Of a DNA stretch of 64,000 nt, positions 44,695 to 56,475 are shown in pieces. Location: contig OX438744.1 in NCBI GenBank assembly GCA_949316235.1, forward strand, positions 34,840,778-34,904,777, in the 5' to 3' direction. The position numbers and the translations under genes are program-made. Position 1 is the first letter of the stretch. Each line of letters starts with the position of its first letter. The notes beneath the pieces are model-generated. The model was not told where the DNA came from. It saw only the letters and a program-made list of their open reading frames with translations, and ran no database searches. The DNA is from Oegoconia quadripuncta (taxonomy: Eukaryota > Arthropoda > Insecta > Lepidoptera > Autostichidae).

Positions 44695-44885
44695 CATAAT
44701 GTCACGCCTGTTTCCCGTAGGGGTAGGCAGAGACCACAGACTTCCACTTGCTACGATCCTGACACACCTCTTCTGCTTCCTTCACTCTCATAAGGTTGTT
44801 CATACATGCTCGTGGGTAATAGCTGAAAATCAGTGTTTTGCTCCCTGAGCAATTACATTCCATTTGTACGGCTGTAACACACACA
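44695..44885 (-). pseudogene. Non-LTR retrotransposon C-terminal end
   Basis: The reverse strand reads ACMNNLMRVKEAEEVCQDRS then KWKSVVSAYPYGKQA before a stop. This is the conserved last stretch (DRSKWRSxVSAYPxGKxA) of a common lepidopteran LINE reading frame. It ends at TACATACATACAT. Confidence 0.72.
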
Positions 44886-44959
44886 TACTCTAATGTATCT
44901 TGATGTTATATTTTATAGAATGTTTTGTAATCTATTGTGTTGGAACTTATGGTATGTGT

Positions 44960-45400
44960 GTCACTCATTATCATCTTTATGCCCTGGTACCAATATATTT
45001 GGGGTCGGGGCAGTACGTCTCGTTCTTCCAATCTTCTGTATCAACCGTTACCTCCTCATTAACGCTCTTTTCGTTCATATCACCCTTCACACAATCCAGC
45101 CTTCTTTTTCGTGGCCTTCCTATTGGCCCATCCAACCATCGACATCCATATTCACCACTCTCTTAGTAACATGTGTTTCTAAACGGTTTCCTTTCAACTT
45201 TTCTGTCACGGGTGCCACTTTGAAACTCCCTCTGACATACTCATTCCTTATTTTATCCATCCACATCATTCCACTCATCCATCTCAATGTTCTCATCTCT
45301 TCTATATGCAATTTTCTTTCATTCATCTTCTTCATGACCCAACACTCCAATCCATACATTACGATAGGTCTTATTACGGATTTATAAATTTTACCCTTTA
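44960..45400 (-). pseudogene. Non-LTR reverse-transcriptase remnant
   Basis: The reverse strand reads YKSVIRPIVMYGLECWVMKK, then MNERKLHIEEMRTLRWMSGM and RNEYVRGSFKVAPVTEKLK, and then breaks up with frame loss and stops. YGxECW is the usual C-terminal RT signature in these elements. The 164-codon frame on the other strand is its shadow. Confidence 0.8.
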
Positions 45401-46089
45401 AGTGTGACTGAACGATTTATCTATCTGTCTATATTAAAACACGGTCGCTATCCACATCTGTTTGTGCGCTTAATCGTTCTAAATCTGTCTGTATATTATA
45501 TGCATGTTATATTTAAGGGGCGACGGAACAAAGACAGTTAAGTACTAAATGTACTACTTCGATTATAACAAAATGCAAAAAATCTATATTAATACACTAT
45601 TTATTATCGTTTTTAACCATTTTTACATGCTTTCATTTAGTTTGTAATGTTCATAATCTGAAATTTTCTCATGATATCGAGCGTCTCAAAAATCGCACTC
45701 TAGATAAAAACGCTTGGTTGGTTGCCTGAGTCTAAAAACAGCCTAGTTTCATCTGCCTTCCAGTTTCCCTGTCAACAGCGTCTGGGAAGTTTACTGTCCT
45801 GAGAATAACCCTGCGTAGGCGACCTCTACCACGTAAACTCGATAAAACTACACAGGGTCAAAATGTTGTTGACTTTCGAAACTTATAAGGGACTTACTCA
45901 TAAATGTTAATGCTTACCCTCCCAAAGTGATACCAATGCAAGGCTTGTGTCCAATGGTCCTAGGCAATGTTTATAATTTATCAAATTTAGATAATATCTT
46001 TCCAAATACTTACGTAGAGACTATCACTAGTACGAAATATATAAGACCAATAGATAAATTAAAAAAAATGGTCCAAACCTCTAACAGTG
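45401..46089. other. No gene recognised
   Basis: 45410-45545 resembles the left edge of small DNA elements (CGCTTAATCGTTCTAAATCT). The rest is unassigned. Confidence 0.45.
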
Positions 46090-46134
46090 AAAGGAGGGTG
46101 TGCCCCAATAGAGGTGACGTGTAAGGCTGTTGAT

Positions 46135-46330
46135 TTTTTTGGGGTAGGGACCATGTGACCGTGCGACCCGGAGGCGCGTCAACTCTTCAAAGAGCTGGCG
46201 TCGCGTCTGGTAGAAGTATCGGATGATCAGAGGTTTGGTAGCTACCTGGGCCAGCGCATAAGTCAGGCCATACGATGTGGCAACGCTAGTATTCTGGGCA
46301 CCCTGCTTCAAAGCAGTAACTGTCTCAAAG
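46135..46330 (+). pseudogene. Retroelement-like coding remnant, second copy
   Basis: One frame reads RQLFKELASRLVEVSDDQRF, GSYLGQRISQAI and GNASILGTL, similar to 1271-1465. It has at least one stop or frameshift. Confidence 0.55.
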
Positions 46331-47254
46331 CACTATATGTTTCAGTGTATTTGTTAATATCTTATGTCCTGTATTGTAAAATAATAACTATTAATGTAGT
46401 GCATATAAATTTAAATTAAAAAATAATTCAATCTGAAACAGATAGTAGGGGACATTAAAGTTACGTTACAGGTTTTAAGCGAGATCAAAATGTTATGCTT
46501 GAAATTGTCTAAAACAATAGCTCTACTAAACATGACATTAACAATACATTGTCTGGCAGTAACAGAATATTACTCTCTTATACAAACAAACGTGAACGTG
46601 GCGAATTCGTTCTCAATATCGTCTGGTTTTCATAAGAGGTATTCCATGCTTCAATTGGCACGTTAAAAAGTCCGTTCAGGTTGTTTTCGGTAGGCAGTCG
46701 TAAAGCCACGTCGGTGGTATACAGGCTTGAAAACACTGACAGTACCGTGGGCTCAATACTGAATTTTATAGAAATATGGAAACTTTTAAATTTTTACATT
46801 ACTCAAAACTACATTGTAGACTCTGTATGTAGGTATAGAACAAATTGCCTTCCCACTTTTCAACTCTACTGCGTTCTAATAAAGTCCATATAAATAGGTG
46901 GACCTTTGGTCGTTAGTTCCTGCACTGGCAAGATATTCGATATTAATAGTAACAAAACAAGGATGCTTCTATAATTTCACTAAGCAAAACAGATTTTAAT
47001 GTAAAATTTCTGAAATGGTAGTCGGGTTAGGGTTCCCAACTCCCAGTTATGAGATAGACTTTACTTTTATCAAACCTGACGTAAAAGGGATAAGTGAAGC
47101 CTTTGTATGACTGTGTGTCTGAAGAGCCAAAACGTGAGAACCGAAGTGTTTTTTTAAACAAAGTTGGTAGGTACTTGCGAGGTATTTCCTTGCCATGTTT
47201 CGTGGAAATCGGATCAGCCGTTTCCAATATATTTGTAGTTATTGTTTGGCTTTA

Positions 47255-47380
47255 GACTTTGACAAGATGGCGGATTACTAGGCAGGTATCCGGCATTTAA
47301 AAGTGCTATTACCAAGCAAATCGAGTACGTACGCAGCTAAGGAATCGAACCCATGCCCTGTGGTTCATATGTAGCCACAC
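47255..47380 (-). mobile_element. SINE family C, heavily decayed
   Basis: Reversed blocks are still visible: GACTTTGACAAGATGGCGG, GGCATTTAAAAGTGCTATTA, ACCAAGCAAATCGAGTACG and GGAATCGAACCC. Confidence 0.55.
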
Positions 47381-47734
47381 TTAAAATTTATTGTCACTGC
47401 TTCTTACACGTAAAAAGAATTGAAGCTATATTTCTTTTACCGTTGTGGCGGCTCACGTATCACGTGTGCATTTCTGTATATTTCGAAAGGAGGATGGGAT
47501 TGATTGGGATATACAGTGGGTAGGTATATCTATATATGCATATGGGATAAAGGCCGTGATATGTCTCTGTCCTAACATTATGACAAGACAACATGGTCAT
47601 AATAAAATTATTGTTATTTTTGTCATTAAAATTAGAAGCTCATAATTTATAAATTCTGTCGTACCCACAACGTCCTTAACAATGGTATATTGGTTAAATA
47701 TAACCTCAGATTAATTTGATTGAAGGAAAGAGAG

Positions 47735-47880
47735 GAAGAGGAAGACCTAAGTGTAATTACTTTGAGCAAGTGAAAGAAAAGGTGAATGTCGTGTCGTACC
47801 AAGAGGTTAAAACGAGGGCGGAAAGTAGAGAGACGTGGGCATTACACCACCGACAAGAGCATAGCTCTTAAATTGGCGAA
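47735..47880 (+). pseudogene. Non-LTR retrotransposon C-terminal fragment
   Basis: In one frame: RGRGRPKCNYFEQVKEKVNV, VSYQEVKTRAESRETWALHH, RQEHSS, stop. The GRGRP hook and the RQEHSS end are typical of the last residues of a LINE family related to the remnant at 16510. Confidence 0.72.
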
Positions 47881-48063
47881 AATAATCTCAGAATGAGGGG
47901 TTTTCAAGACGACAACTCAAAAAAGGAACGACGATTTCCACGTCAGCAAAAGATGGCGTCGTACCAAAACCTAGTTCCCATAGAAAAAAATACAGCACAA
48001 ATCTGTGGCATAATTCTTCATCGTTTCATCAATCATGAAAATATACAGTTGTTTGATTTACTA

Positions 48064-48176
48064 TTTTTTTTTTAATATGAGAGGGCGGCAAACGAACATG
48101 CGGGTCGCCTGATGGAAAGCAATCACCGCCGCCCATGGACACCCGCAACACCAAAAGGGTCACAGATGCGTTGTCT
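48064..48176 (-). mobile_element. SINE-like family E, copy 2
   Basis: T10 followed by GAGGGCGGCAAACGAACATG, CACCGCCGCCCATGGACACC and CAAAAGGGTCACAGATGCG; reverse complement of 38380-38502. Confidence 0.75.
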
Positions 48177-48461
48177 ATTGATGTCTGTAGATGTAGACAA
48201 TTGTCTAGTATATGCCTCTCTACAGCAGTTGATTAGCTGATAAGATAATGACAATTCCCGTTTACAGCAGCTATTCTTCTTCTATTAATATTTCGTATCC
48301 GTATTTTGCATAATTTGGCCTCATGATTCAATTATTAGCTATTATCCAATTAACCGTGTGGTTCCTGGCAGAGTGGAATAGGGCCAAATTCAAATAAGAT
48401 TTATTTCCTAGGAGTAATTGTCACTTGAAAACGTAATAAAATAAATGATTGACGTTACTGC

Positions 48462-48632
48462 TCATTTTTTTTAAATCTTTTAAAACCTCGACTCTCGAGT
48501 TTCTTGCTTGTTCTTCTCAAGGGAAAATTGCCTTTTGAACAAGCAGTAGCTTTAAAAATGTAAAATCTGACTATTTTAAGTGTACCCTGTGTACCTACAA
48601 AATAAAGCATTTTTTGATTTTGATTTTGATTC
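48462..48632 (+). mobile_element. LINE 3' UTR with TTTTGA tail
   Basis: CTCTCGAGTTTCTTGCTTGT, GGGAAAATTGCCTTTTGAAC, AATAAAGC and TTTTTGATTTTGATTTTGAT match the 3' end of the LINE at 11560-12195. 5'-truncated. Confidence 0.78.
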
Positions 48633-48764
48633 ACAAAGCTGACTCCCCATAGAGACGAAAGAGCAAGAAACTCAAGGGTTGTTCTTTTTACACGACTACC
48701 CATGAAAGAATATTTTTCGAGTGCATGTATGTATATGTATGAATGTCCATACTTTTGACGCATC

Positions 48765-48890
48765 CTGTAGGTTTTCATTGATACCTGGAGTGCCATAGGA
48801 TATATTTTATGATAAAAAATCTAACATGGTGTTTGCAAAATCAAAATATGCGGTCGGTTTATATGGTTTTTAAATACTTAAAATTGGGTT
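48765..48890. repeat. Dispersed repeat P, copy 1
   Basis: It shares ATACCTGGAGTGCCATAGGA, then a TTTTATGATAA / TCTAACAT block, with 55310-55450 in the same orientation. Confidence 0.5.
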
Positions 48891-49065
48891 ACAATGTCTA
48901 ATATTATTACATTTTATAATCAGTCTGAATATCGCTGAGCGGTCTATGTACATGCTTTCTTATCATCCAAATAGTCAGAAATTTTATAATAGCTTTTTTA
49001 TTAGCCCACTCTCGCTTCCCGCTTCGTGAAACGCGACTGAACGAACATGAGCAATTATAGTATAG

Positions 49066-49170
49066 GCCAGTGACGGGCAGCAGTGTCATTAGTCCAGAGC
49101 TCCCAGATAAATCGGCTATCGCCAACCTGCCTGCCTAACATGGCGATTAAGGCAAATCCTTCCATGGAAA
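49066..49170. repeat. Dispersed repeat H, copy 3
   Basis: CAGTGACGGGCAGCAGTGTC, AGTCCAGAGCTCCCAGATAA, ATCGGCTATCGCCAACCTGC and TTCCATGGAAAGGC, in the same order as 32127-32300. Confidence 0.6.
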
Positions 49171-49699
49171 GGCAAATCAAGACTTTTGTGGCTATTGATG
49201 TATCCAATTTACAAATACACTTCATTGCACAACAGAAAAAAAATACAGTTTCAGAAAAGTGGTAAGAATAGAATGTACAATTTGGCGACCTTATTAACAA
49301 AAGCGATCTCTTCCAGGCAACCTTTGGGTATAAGGGCAGTAATTTGAAATAGGTAGGTTGTGCGGCTTTAAATAGGGATGGAATGAAATTTACCACATTG
49401 ATTTATCCAAATGCTTCAATGATGGAAATAAAGAATTATGAGTGATTGAGTGAGTGTCCAGCCTCGCCAATATCAATGTGCTAACCCTATGTGACAAAGC
49501 CGTCCCGACCATCCCGAGGTTCGCTAAAATCACAGATTTCCCTTATGAAATACAAACATAATCTAGCCACCTTCTGTTACTTCGGTTCAAACAATTTGCT
49601 TTGAAGCTGCAATTTTATCAGCTATAAAACATTATAGCTTGTGACAAGACCTAATGTCATAGATAGTTTGATTATATGATAGCATATTTATTTCGGTCG

Positions 49700-49910
49700 G
49701 AACGTCGATGGCTCAGCGGTTAAGACGCGGTCTCCCAATTTGGGAGGTCCGGGTTCGATTCCCATGCAGGCCATTTAATTTAATTACTTAGGTGCATTTA
49801 TCCGACTGCTCTTAAACGGTGAAGGAAAACATCGTGAGGAAACCTGCATGCCTGAGAATTCAAGGGCATGTGAAGTCCCCAACGCGCAAACAAGTAGCCC
49901 AAATTCGACT
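49700..49910 (+). mobile_element. SINE family D, 3'-shortened
   Basis: CGTCGATGGCTCAGCGGTTA (A box), CCGGGTTCGATTCCC (intact B box), then TCTTAAACGGTGAAGGAAAA. The family end after GTGAAGTCC is different from the 40697 copy. Confidence 0.82.
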
Positions 49911-50617
49911 ATCTTATAATTTGCCATCAGTGAGTTCCAGTCCCCACATCCCGGATCTATCATCAGATCAGCTCGATGGTAACATAATATTGCATTGTCA
50001 CCGAACTTACATAAATATTCCAAATTTCAGCTGAATTAGATACCAGCAAGCGTTTGAAAAACAGTTTGCAAATTTTGAAACGGTTAACTTACTAATAAAG
50101 GAACATTGCGAACTAAATGGAAGCTTGTCAAAATTTGGAACATCTCCTAGAGACAATAGATAAATCAACTAATTGTGTTAAAATTCAAATATCTTTAGGT
50201 ACTCCACAATAAAACGAAGGACCATTTTAAAAATACAAAGCCATTATTAAACGTCCAAACATTTTAGAGCTACAATGTCATAAACAGACTGACATAGGCT
50301 GCAAACCCTCTTTTTGCGTTGGGAGTTATGTAACTTAGGGTCAGTACACATCAAAGCGCAGCAACGTGTCATCGCAACACAGTCGCTGCCAATGTTCTGG
50401 CTCTATGAACCATGCCTTAACCTAGAATTCCAATTGAGTTATCGTCTTGTTTGTATGTATTTTTATAATGTTATACTACTTAGCTAAAGTTAGCCACACA
50501 GTAGGTAACATATAATCACGTACGAATTTAAAAAAAAAAAAAAAACCATCTGACGAAAAATTATATCCCTAAAAACCATTACCACACACAGCAGTGCATT
50601 GAAGCAAAGTGAAGTAT
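49911..50617. other. No feature recognised
   Basis: It contains A15 at about 50531-50545. Otherwise single-copy-looking DNA. Confidence 0.5.
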
Positions 50618-50664
50618 GGGGGGACGTAAAGTGGGGGGGCTAGACAGGGGGACCGACGTGGGGG
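50618..50664 (+). other. Potential G-quadruplex (four G5-G7 runs)
   Basis: G6 (50618-50623), G7 (50633-50639), G5 (50647-50651) and G5 (50660-50664), separated by 9, 7 and 8 bases. Confidence 0.7.
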
Positions 50665-51789
50665 ACATAATCCTGTAATTATCGGCTTAACTCTAGACGA
50701 CATGTACAGGTAGACTGCAAACGCAGAGAGGATCGTATAACGCGAACAGTGAGGTAGCTGCATGTGACCATATTTTTGGAATGACATATTTTAGCAAAAA
50801 TTATGTTTATAAAGTGCATATACTACATGAAACTATTCATTTAAAAATTATATTTAAATGTATATGTGAATGTGCCTTAGGCTGACAGAGGAAATTGTCT
50901 GAAAAAGTCGTACAGAGATAGCATAGATAAATTGGGACCATATACCTATCTATTTCCGTAATGTTTGGAAGAATAGATACATTTGTCTGTATTTTGTAGG
51001 GCGCTTTTAAATCGAAGTAGTGTTTCTCTTGAATTGCTAACAAGGGACTCAGCAGAGTACCCTACCCAATAGTTTATAAAATTTCTAAATTAAAATTGAT
51101 AGAAAAATTCGCCAGGTTATAGATGTATAACATTTTACCCGTGATTTTACGTAATTGCGTTATCATTTTCAGCTATAGCGAATAGTATCACTACTGTATC
51201 TAGATGTATTTTGCCACAGGTGTGCTTTGCGTGGGTATTTTAGAGTTAAATTGACAAATGTAGACTGATAAATTGATTTATATGGGATTTGAGGGTAATA
51301 GGGCCTGATTGGTAGCAAATATAAAGGGTGTTTAGCCTTTATACGATCACAGGGGTTCGGGGTTGCGCACTTGAGAGAAATTAATCGGAACTCGAGGATC
51401 CGCTAATGATTTTGATAGTATTTTTGATATAGTTGTTGGATACTGGGGTGCCATCGGGTTTGCTTCGATAATAAGGCTTCCAAAGTAATTAAGCTTTATA
51501 AAACAGTTTTAGATTAAAAAACCAAATTAATGTCTAATCTATGTCAGCGACTAATTTTAACCTAACCGAAGAGTCCAAATGGAGTTTGTTAGATTGTTTT
51601 GTTTTATATAAGTACGAAAAGGAACTTTAAATTTTCATAGATCCACGTGCTGTTGTGGTATTGACCGATTTTACGATAGGTTTTTTAGTTTCACTATTTT
51701 TCATGTATAACTGTCTGTCTCAAAAACATACTGAAGTAAAATAAATTAATGTCTTTGAACTTAATATTGTAAAACTACACATTTACATA
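50665..51789. other. No feature recognised
   Basis: AT-rich DNA with no frame over 70 codons. Confidence 0.55.
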
Positions 51790-52045
51790 AATGTAACGGC
51801 ATTTATCTCACATGAGGTGGTCAATCATATCCCAAACATAGGCTTTTACACAAATATTCAAGGATTGATGCTTGAAATAACATCCACGGAGCACCTTTCA
51901 AACTACACGCAACAATAGGTGAACCCATGGCTGTTGAAACGTGCAAATCTATAAATGTGTTTTTATGTAAAGAGAGACTCTAAAACTTATTACGACTCCC
52001 ACGGGAAGAGACGAGTTCGTTCTAATCTTTTTACGTGCCGGTAAT
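51790..52045. repeat. Dispersed repeat J, copy 3
   Basis: TCACATGAGGTGGTCAATCA, AACATCCACGGAGCACCTTT, GTTGAAACGTGCAAATCTA and ACGGGAAGAGACGAGTTCGT follow the order seen at 37128-37372. Confidence 0.65.
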
Positions 52046-53099
52046 CACATGGCACTTTATTATACTTAATTAAAATTTTTAGTCTAAGAAAAAATATACC
52101 ACACAATTTTAGTAAAATTTACTGGGTCCTCACATTTGTTATTTTATAGCCAGAGCCACTGAAATTCTCCCTGGGCGTCTTATTAGACCAACTTGGATTG
52201 GATAGTAATTTATAACGGTTATTGCAAGTTTTGGCGGGTGGGTCGTTAGTACCCCACCCCCTCAATCATAGGGTTGACCAAATCATGGGAATTAATAGCA
52301 ATTGTTTGTACAGATTTGTGCCGTGCATTTTGTAGTTTATTTAAGTTTTAGTTTTGTTTTGAGGAAACTATTAGGTTTTAGATATCAAATTTTTTATTAC
52401 AATCTTCTCAATAATTCTTTCTCAAATGCTCTCCTGATGAGAGGAGAGAATGATGTACTCCAGCAGTGGACTTTATCATTTATTCATTTATGTATTTGAT
52501 TAAATATGTACCTGCTGATCTGACAGTCAGTGTTTTAAGCCGCCCCTGTAGCCTACCGACTTTGCTTAAGAGAGTTTATGCCGCACGGTATTCCATACAA
52601 ATTTACAAGTCCAAATTATCCGAATAAACGGATTCTATTGAAGCTCTATACATTTAAGCAGGATACATAGATGTTAGTAGATAACATTTTCAAAATATCG
52701 AATTTAAAAGAATATTTTGTAATTTTTCTGTTGCTATGAAAAACTTTCGCTCCAATTTAGTTTCAATACTCTTTTTAGAAAATGTTCCCTACTATTTTTT
52801 AGATCTATGTATTATTATTCAAATCAATTCAAATAAGAAAAACAATTACAGTGATACTTAGCTATTAATAAATACGTATATTAATGTATGTGCTTCATGC
52901 GTATGAAATATCTTTGGAATCGGTTTATTCATTTCGTAAAATTTGGACTTGAAAGTTTGTATGGACAATGAAAAAAGCATTTGTATTAAAAGTGCATCCA
53001 TGCATATTATATTTAGATTTTAGTTGCTAACTGAGTATAAAGTACCTTAGGCAAGTCGGAAGCATCGCAAAACCCTATAAGGGTTTCGATAAGCGTAAT
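52046..53099. other. No gene recognised
   Basis: GGCGGGTGGGTCGTTAGTAC then CCCACCCCCTC (about 52234-52262) can form a small GC stem. Otherwise nothing. Confidence 0.5.
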
Positions 53100-53175
53100 A
53101 AGGTTTATCGCAGACTAGACCGTTCGCGCGTAATCGCATCGATATGTGCGGGCGATTGGCGTGAAATGGCAAACC
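53100..53175 (+). promoter_or_regulatory. CpG-rich module 1
   Basis: GTTCGCGCGTAATCGCATCG then TGTGCGGGCGATTGGCGTGA and AATGGC. It is similar in order and spacing to 54797-54855. No reading frame. Function unknown. Confidence 0.3.
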
Positions 53176-53439
53176 GTGTAGAGTGAAGTTACGTTCTGTC
53201 CATACCAATAATACCTATACCTTCTGCTTACCTACGTATTGATATTTTGTGTAAATTAAAGGTAGTTTCCTCGAACCACTTAAAATTTCAAGTAGATGTG
53301 ATTAAAAAAGGACAACCTTTGAATTTTTTGGGCTGCTCAAAAGAAAACTATTAAAACCGAAAGTCTGGTAACTACAACAACTGACTATTTTGCATCCCTT
53401 ACGAAAAACGACGGAAATTATGTGTGTGTGTGTGTTTGT

Positions 53440-53830
53440 GTCTGACAGGTTATCATAGATTTGGATTATTCTCCTACAATGTTGCAAGGATACAGCCTAT
53501 TCTTCTGTCATATTCCTCCTGTAGTAATTCTTCAGTAAAGTGACAGAATGCTTTACTGACGATTCTGGCGGCATCTTGTGAGAAACGGAAGGCTTTGTTA
53601 CGTACATTAATTTACACTTCCCTTCACTTGTAAACAAAAACAAAAATGCAACATCACTCACTGAGTTCCCGCGAAAACGCCTGTGTGTGTGAGATAGGTT
53701 ATCATACTTTTTTTAAAATTATTCTCCAATAATCTTGGAAGGCAAAGGGATCTGAGCACATATAGCCTAGTCTTCTGTAGTATTCTTTTTTAATTATTCA
53801 GTAAAGTTACCTCCTCCTTCCCGATCCAGA
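53440..53830. repeat. Dispersed repeat K, copy 1
   Basis: CAGTAAAGTGACAGAATGCT, the AAACAAAAACAAAAATGCAA block, CATCACTCACTGAG and a GGCAAAGGGATCTGAGC block. The same blocks appear at 54352-54570 and 63330-63730, and in part at 55490-55640. Confidence 0.6.
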
Positions 53831-53869
53831 CGTCCTTGCTTAATTAAAACCCTAACCTATCCCTTGTCA

Positions 53870-54352
53870 AATTCCAATTTCTTTTTTAAATCGTACACAG
53901 TACGAGCTGCATAGTTGTGGAACAAGCTTCCTGCACACATCCGAGAGAGTCCCTCCGTCCACGTATTCAAGAAGAGGCTAAAAGAGCACTATTATTCTAT
54001 CATGATTTAAGACATATATTTATATAATTATGTACTTATATATGTGATGTGATATTTATTCATTTATATTATATAGTTTACTAATAAACACGTGTAATTT
54101 TATAATTAAGTGTATTTCTATATTCTAGTAGTGTATGTATGTAAATAACATATAATATTATATACCTATATGTATAGTATATTGTAATTAGATTTGTCAT
54201 TCCATAACTGCACTTTTTGTTCACCGTCCCGCACAATGCTCTAACCACCACTGAGGTGGCTGGAAGAGATCTCTATTAGAGATAAGCTCACCTTTGTACA
54301 ATATTTCCGAATGATTGTCAACATGTTTTTTATGTGCAATAAAGAATAATAA
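53870..54352 (+). pseudogene. Non-LTR retrotransposon 3' end with conserved 3' UTR hairpin
   Basis: 53890-54010 reads TYTVRAA, stop, LWNKLPAHIRESPSVHVFKK then RLKEHYYSIM, the C-terminal end of a LINE RT (LWNSLPxxIRxSxSVxxFKKxLK). The 3' UTR ends with GAGATCTCTATTAGAGATAA, a small hairpin, and then CAATAAAGAATAATAAAG, the tail. Confidence 0.78.
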
Positions 54353-54570
54353 AGTGGCAGAATGCTTTACTGAAGATCCTGACGACTTCTCGTGGGAACC
54401 GGGAAGCTTTGTTACACACATTTTTTACACTTCCCTTTACCGGTACAACGTCACTCACTTTTGCCGTACCTACAATATTCTGCCGTTATTAAACTTCAAA
54501 ACTCAGAATGCACAAATTATAAGAAATAAAAACAAAAATGCAACATCACTCGATGAGATAAATTTTTGAG
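54352..54570. repeat. Dispersed repeat K, copy 2
   Basis: GTGGCAGAATGCTTTACTGA, ACAATATTCTGCCGTTATTA, GCACAAATTATAAGAAATAA and AACATCACTCGATGAGA. It starts right at the end of the LINE tail. Confidence 0.62.
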
Positions 54571-54789
54571 ATTTTTAGGAAGTCGGATATCACAATTTGA
54601 GCTTTTGACACAATTGGTTTGATTTATCTGGATGGTATGATCATTCATTTTCTCGGGGGTTTTCTATATTTAGGTTAACAAGTTAAAATTTTAACTATGA
54701 AAATATAACATTATGTATTGATTGATATAAATCATCTTAACTATTGTGTTTTGCCCTAACCTAATTGATCGTAATAACAGGGCATCGAG

Positions 54790-54910
54790 TCGCACACTCG
54801 GCCGGTTACGCTTAATCGCGTCAGCGTGCGATCCGCGCGGTGCAAATGGCGGAAAATGCTAGTTCATCTTTCTCGCCATCGTTCATCGTTCATCCATAGT
54901 TCTTCGTCTG
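54790..54910 (+). promoter_or_regulatory. CpG-rich module 2 with ATGGCGG
   Basis: It contains GGCCGGTTACGCTTAATCGC, GCGATCCGCGCGG and CAAATGGCGGAAAATG. The ATG at 54845 opens MAENASSSFSPSFIVHP and then a stop. It may be a promoter/first-exon area or only a conserved non-coding module. Confidence 0.3.
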
Positions 54911-55309
54911 TGGAGCTTTAGGCGCAGACAGGTTTCAGTAGAATAAAATATAATATCTATGTTCAATCAGATTATCTGTATTACATTATTGGCAATGCGG
55001 CAGGCAGTTAATATTTCTTCTTTTTTTCTTCTTGGCACTGGTCAGCCTGATAGTCACCAGTTTTCATGCAAACTGTATACGACCGCATCTAAAAAATTAC
55101 GAGATATTTTGGATATTCTAATAATCAAAGTTTAAATTGGTAGGTCTTAAATTGGTAGGGTTTAAATGTATAAATTATTGGGTAGTTTATTTCATAACTT
55201 TTATATTTTTGCCCCACTGCCCACGAAAGGAGGTAAGTATGTCCGCTTCTTTGGCCTAACCTGTAGCTTTAACTGCTTGACCGATTTCTAAGTGCATGGT
55301 TAGATTCGT

Positions 55310-55450
55310 CTTTATACCTGGAGTGGCATAGGATACATTTTATGGTAATCCAACATAGCGTCCGCAAAATACTAAATTTGCTGTCACGTTTTTGGATTTT
55401 TAAACACTTTTCTGGACAATATTCGGCCATTATTTCATACCAAGGCAATA
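55310..55450. repeat. Dispersed repeat P, copy 2
   Basis: ATACCTGGAGTGGCATAGGA and CATTTTATGGTAATCCAACA, parallel to 48765-48890. Confidence 0.5.
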
Positions 55451-55489
55451 CAATATACAAATTGCAAGAAATGTAAACATCGTCGAATT

Positions 55490-55640
55490 CCCGCCAAAAA
55501 CCCGCCTTAATATTAGGAAATGAAGGCGATAGTCGTTACCACAGACGTTTTTTTTTTGGTATACTGTTTGACCTTATGGATAGGCGGAGGGATCTGAGCC
55601 CATACAGCCGTCTTTTGTAATAGCCTGAAGGCTAGGATCC
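55490..55640. repeat. Dispersed repeat K, copy 3 (partial)
   Basis: TCGAATTCCCGCCAAAAACC, AGGCGGAGGGATCTGAGCCC and CATACAGCCGTCTTTTGTAA match parts of 63330-63730 in a different order. Confidence 0.45.
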
Positions 55641-56267
55641 GTCTGCTATTGTCTATACAGGAGTCTGTAATATTTAAACTAATTCTTATAATTTTTTTAT
55701 TTACCCTACCTAGTTTGATCGGGATAATTCTAAATTATATTATTCCAACACAACACAACTCGTAACTCTCAACGCGTAGCTTTTAGGATTCCCTTTATAG
55801 CCCACCTTTGTCTATCCACTATATCCACTGCATTCCTTCTTAAAACACAAAGCAGACGCCAGAATAAATTCCATAAAAAAGAGAATCAAAACAATCACGA
55901 ATTATAAACAAGTTACCTAATGGTAACAGAATCTAAAATAGCTCGCCTGAAACATGCCAAGCATTTCTTCTTGAGAACACTAAACGTATCAGAGGGTGCC
56001 ATTAAAGTCCGAACCAACATGTACACATAAATCTGTACAGATCGAAAGCAGTAGCCAACAGGGTCGAATCGTATCCGTGTCGTTAACTGGCCGTATAGTT
56101 GTTTTATTGCTATTTCTATCATTACAAGTAGGTATTAATAATAAATGTCTACAAACCTACCTATCATCTAACCTCAAAGGTATGGGAAAAAAGTTTCGGC
56201 ATTAGCTTTATACGGTTCTCTCTCTCGCTCTAACAGCCCGACATATTTATACAGAAATTTTATAAAT

Positions 56268-56475
56268 ATTTGTTTTATAGATGGAGTTCGCGAGTTTGAT
56301 TCCCAACAAGGTTCATGTTTACCTGCTTTGTCGTGTTCCGGTAGTTTCAGATAAGATAGCCAGTTGTTGAAGTAAGATGGGAGTTTTGGGTGAGCGAGCA
56401 TACACCTTCGGCTTCAGTATTATCGAACATGATTGAGGTCAAACATTACTCCTTCCGTTATAAGTATAAAAAAAA
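56268..56475 (+). mobile_element. SINE family C, decayed
   Basis: GAGTTTGATTCCCAACAAGG (B box region), GATAAGATAGCCAGTTGTTG, ACACCTTCGGCTTCAGTATT, CATGATTGAGGTCAAACATT and an A-rich end. Confidence 0.68.

Noticed and set aside
44893..45387. 164-codon open frame on the forward strand
   Set aside because: It is the antisense shadow of the reverse-strand reverse-transcriptase remnant (YGLECW region).
47265..47278. YY1/Pho-like CAAGATGGCGG
   Set aside because: It derives from the AAGATGGTGG block of a decayed SINE-C, so it is not independent evidence for a regulatory site.
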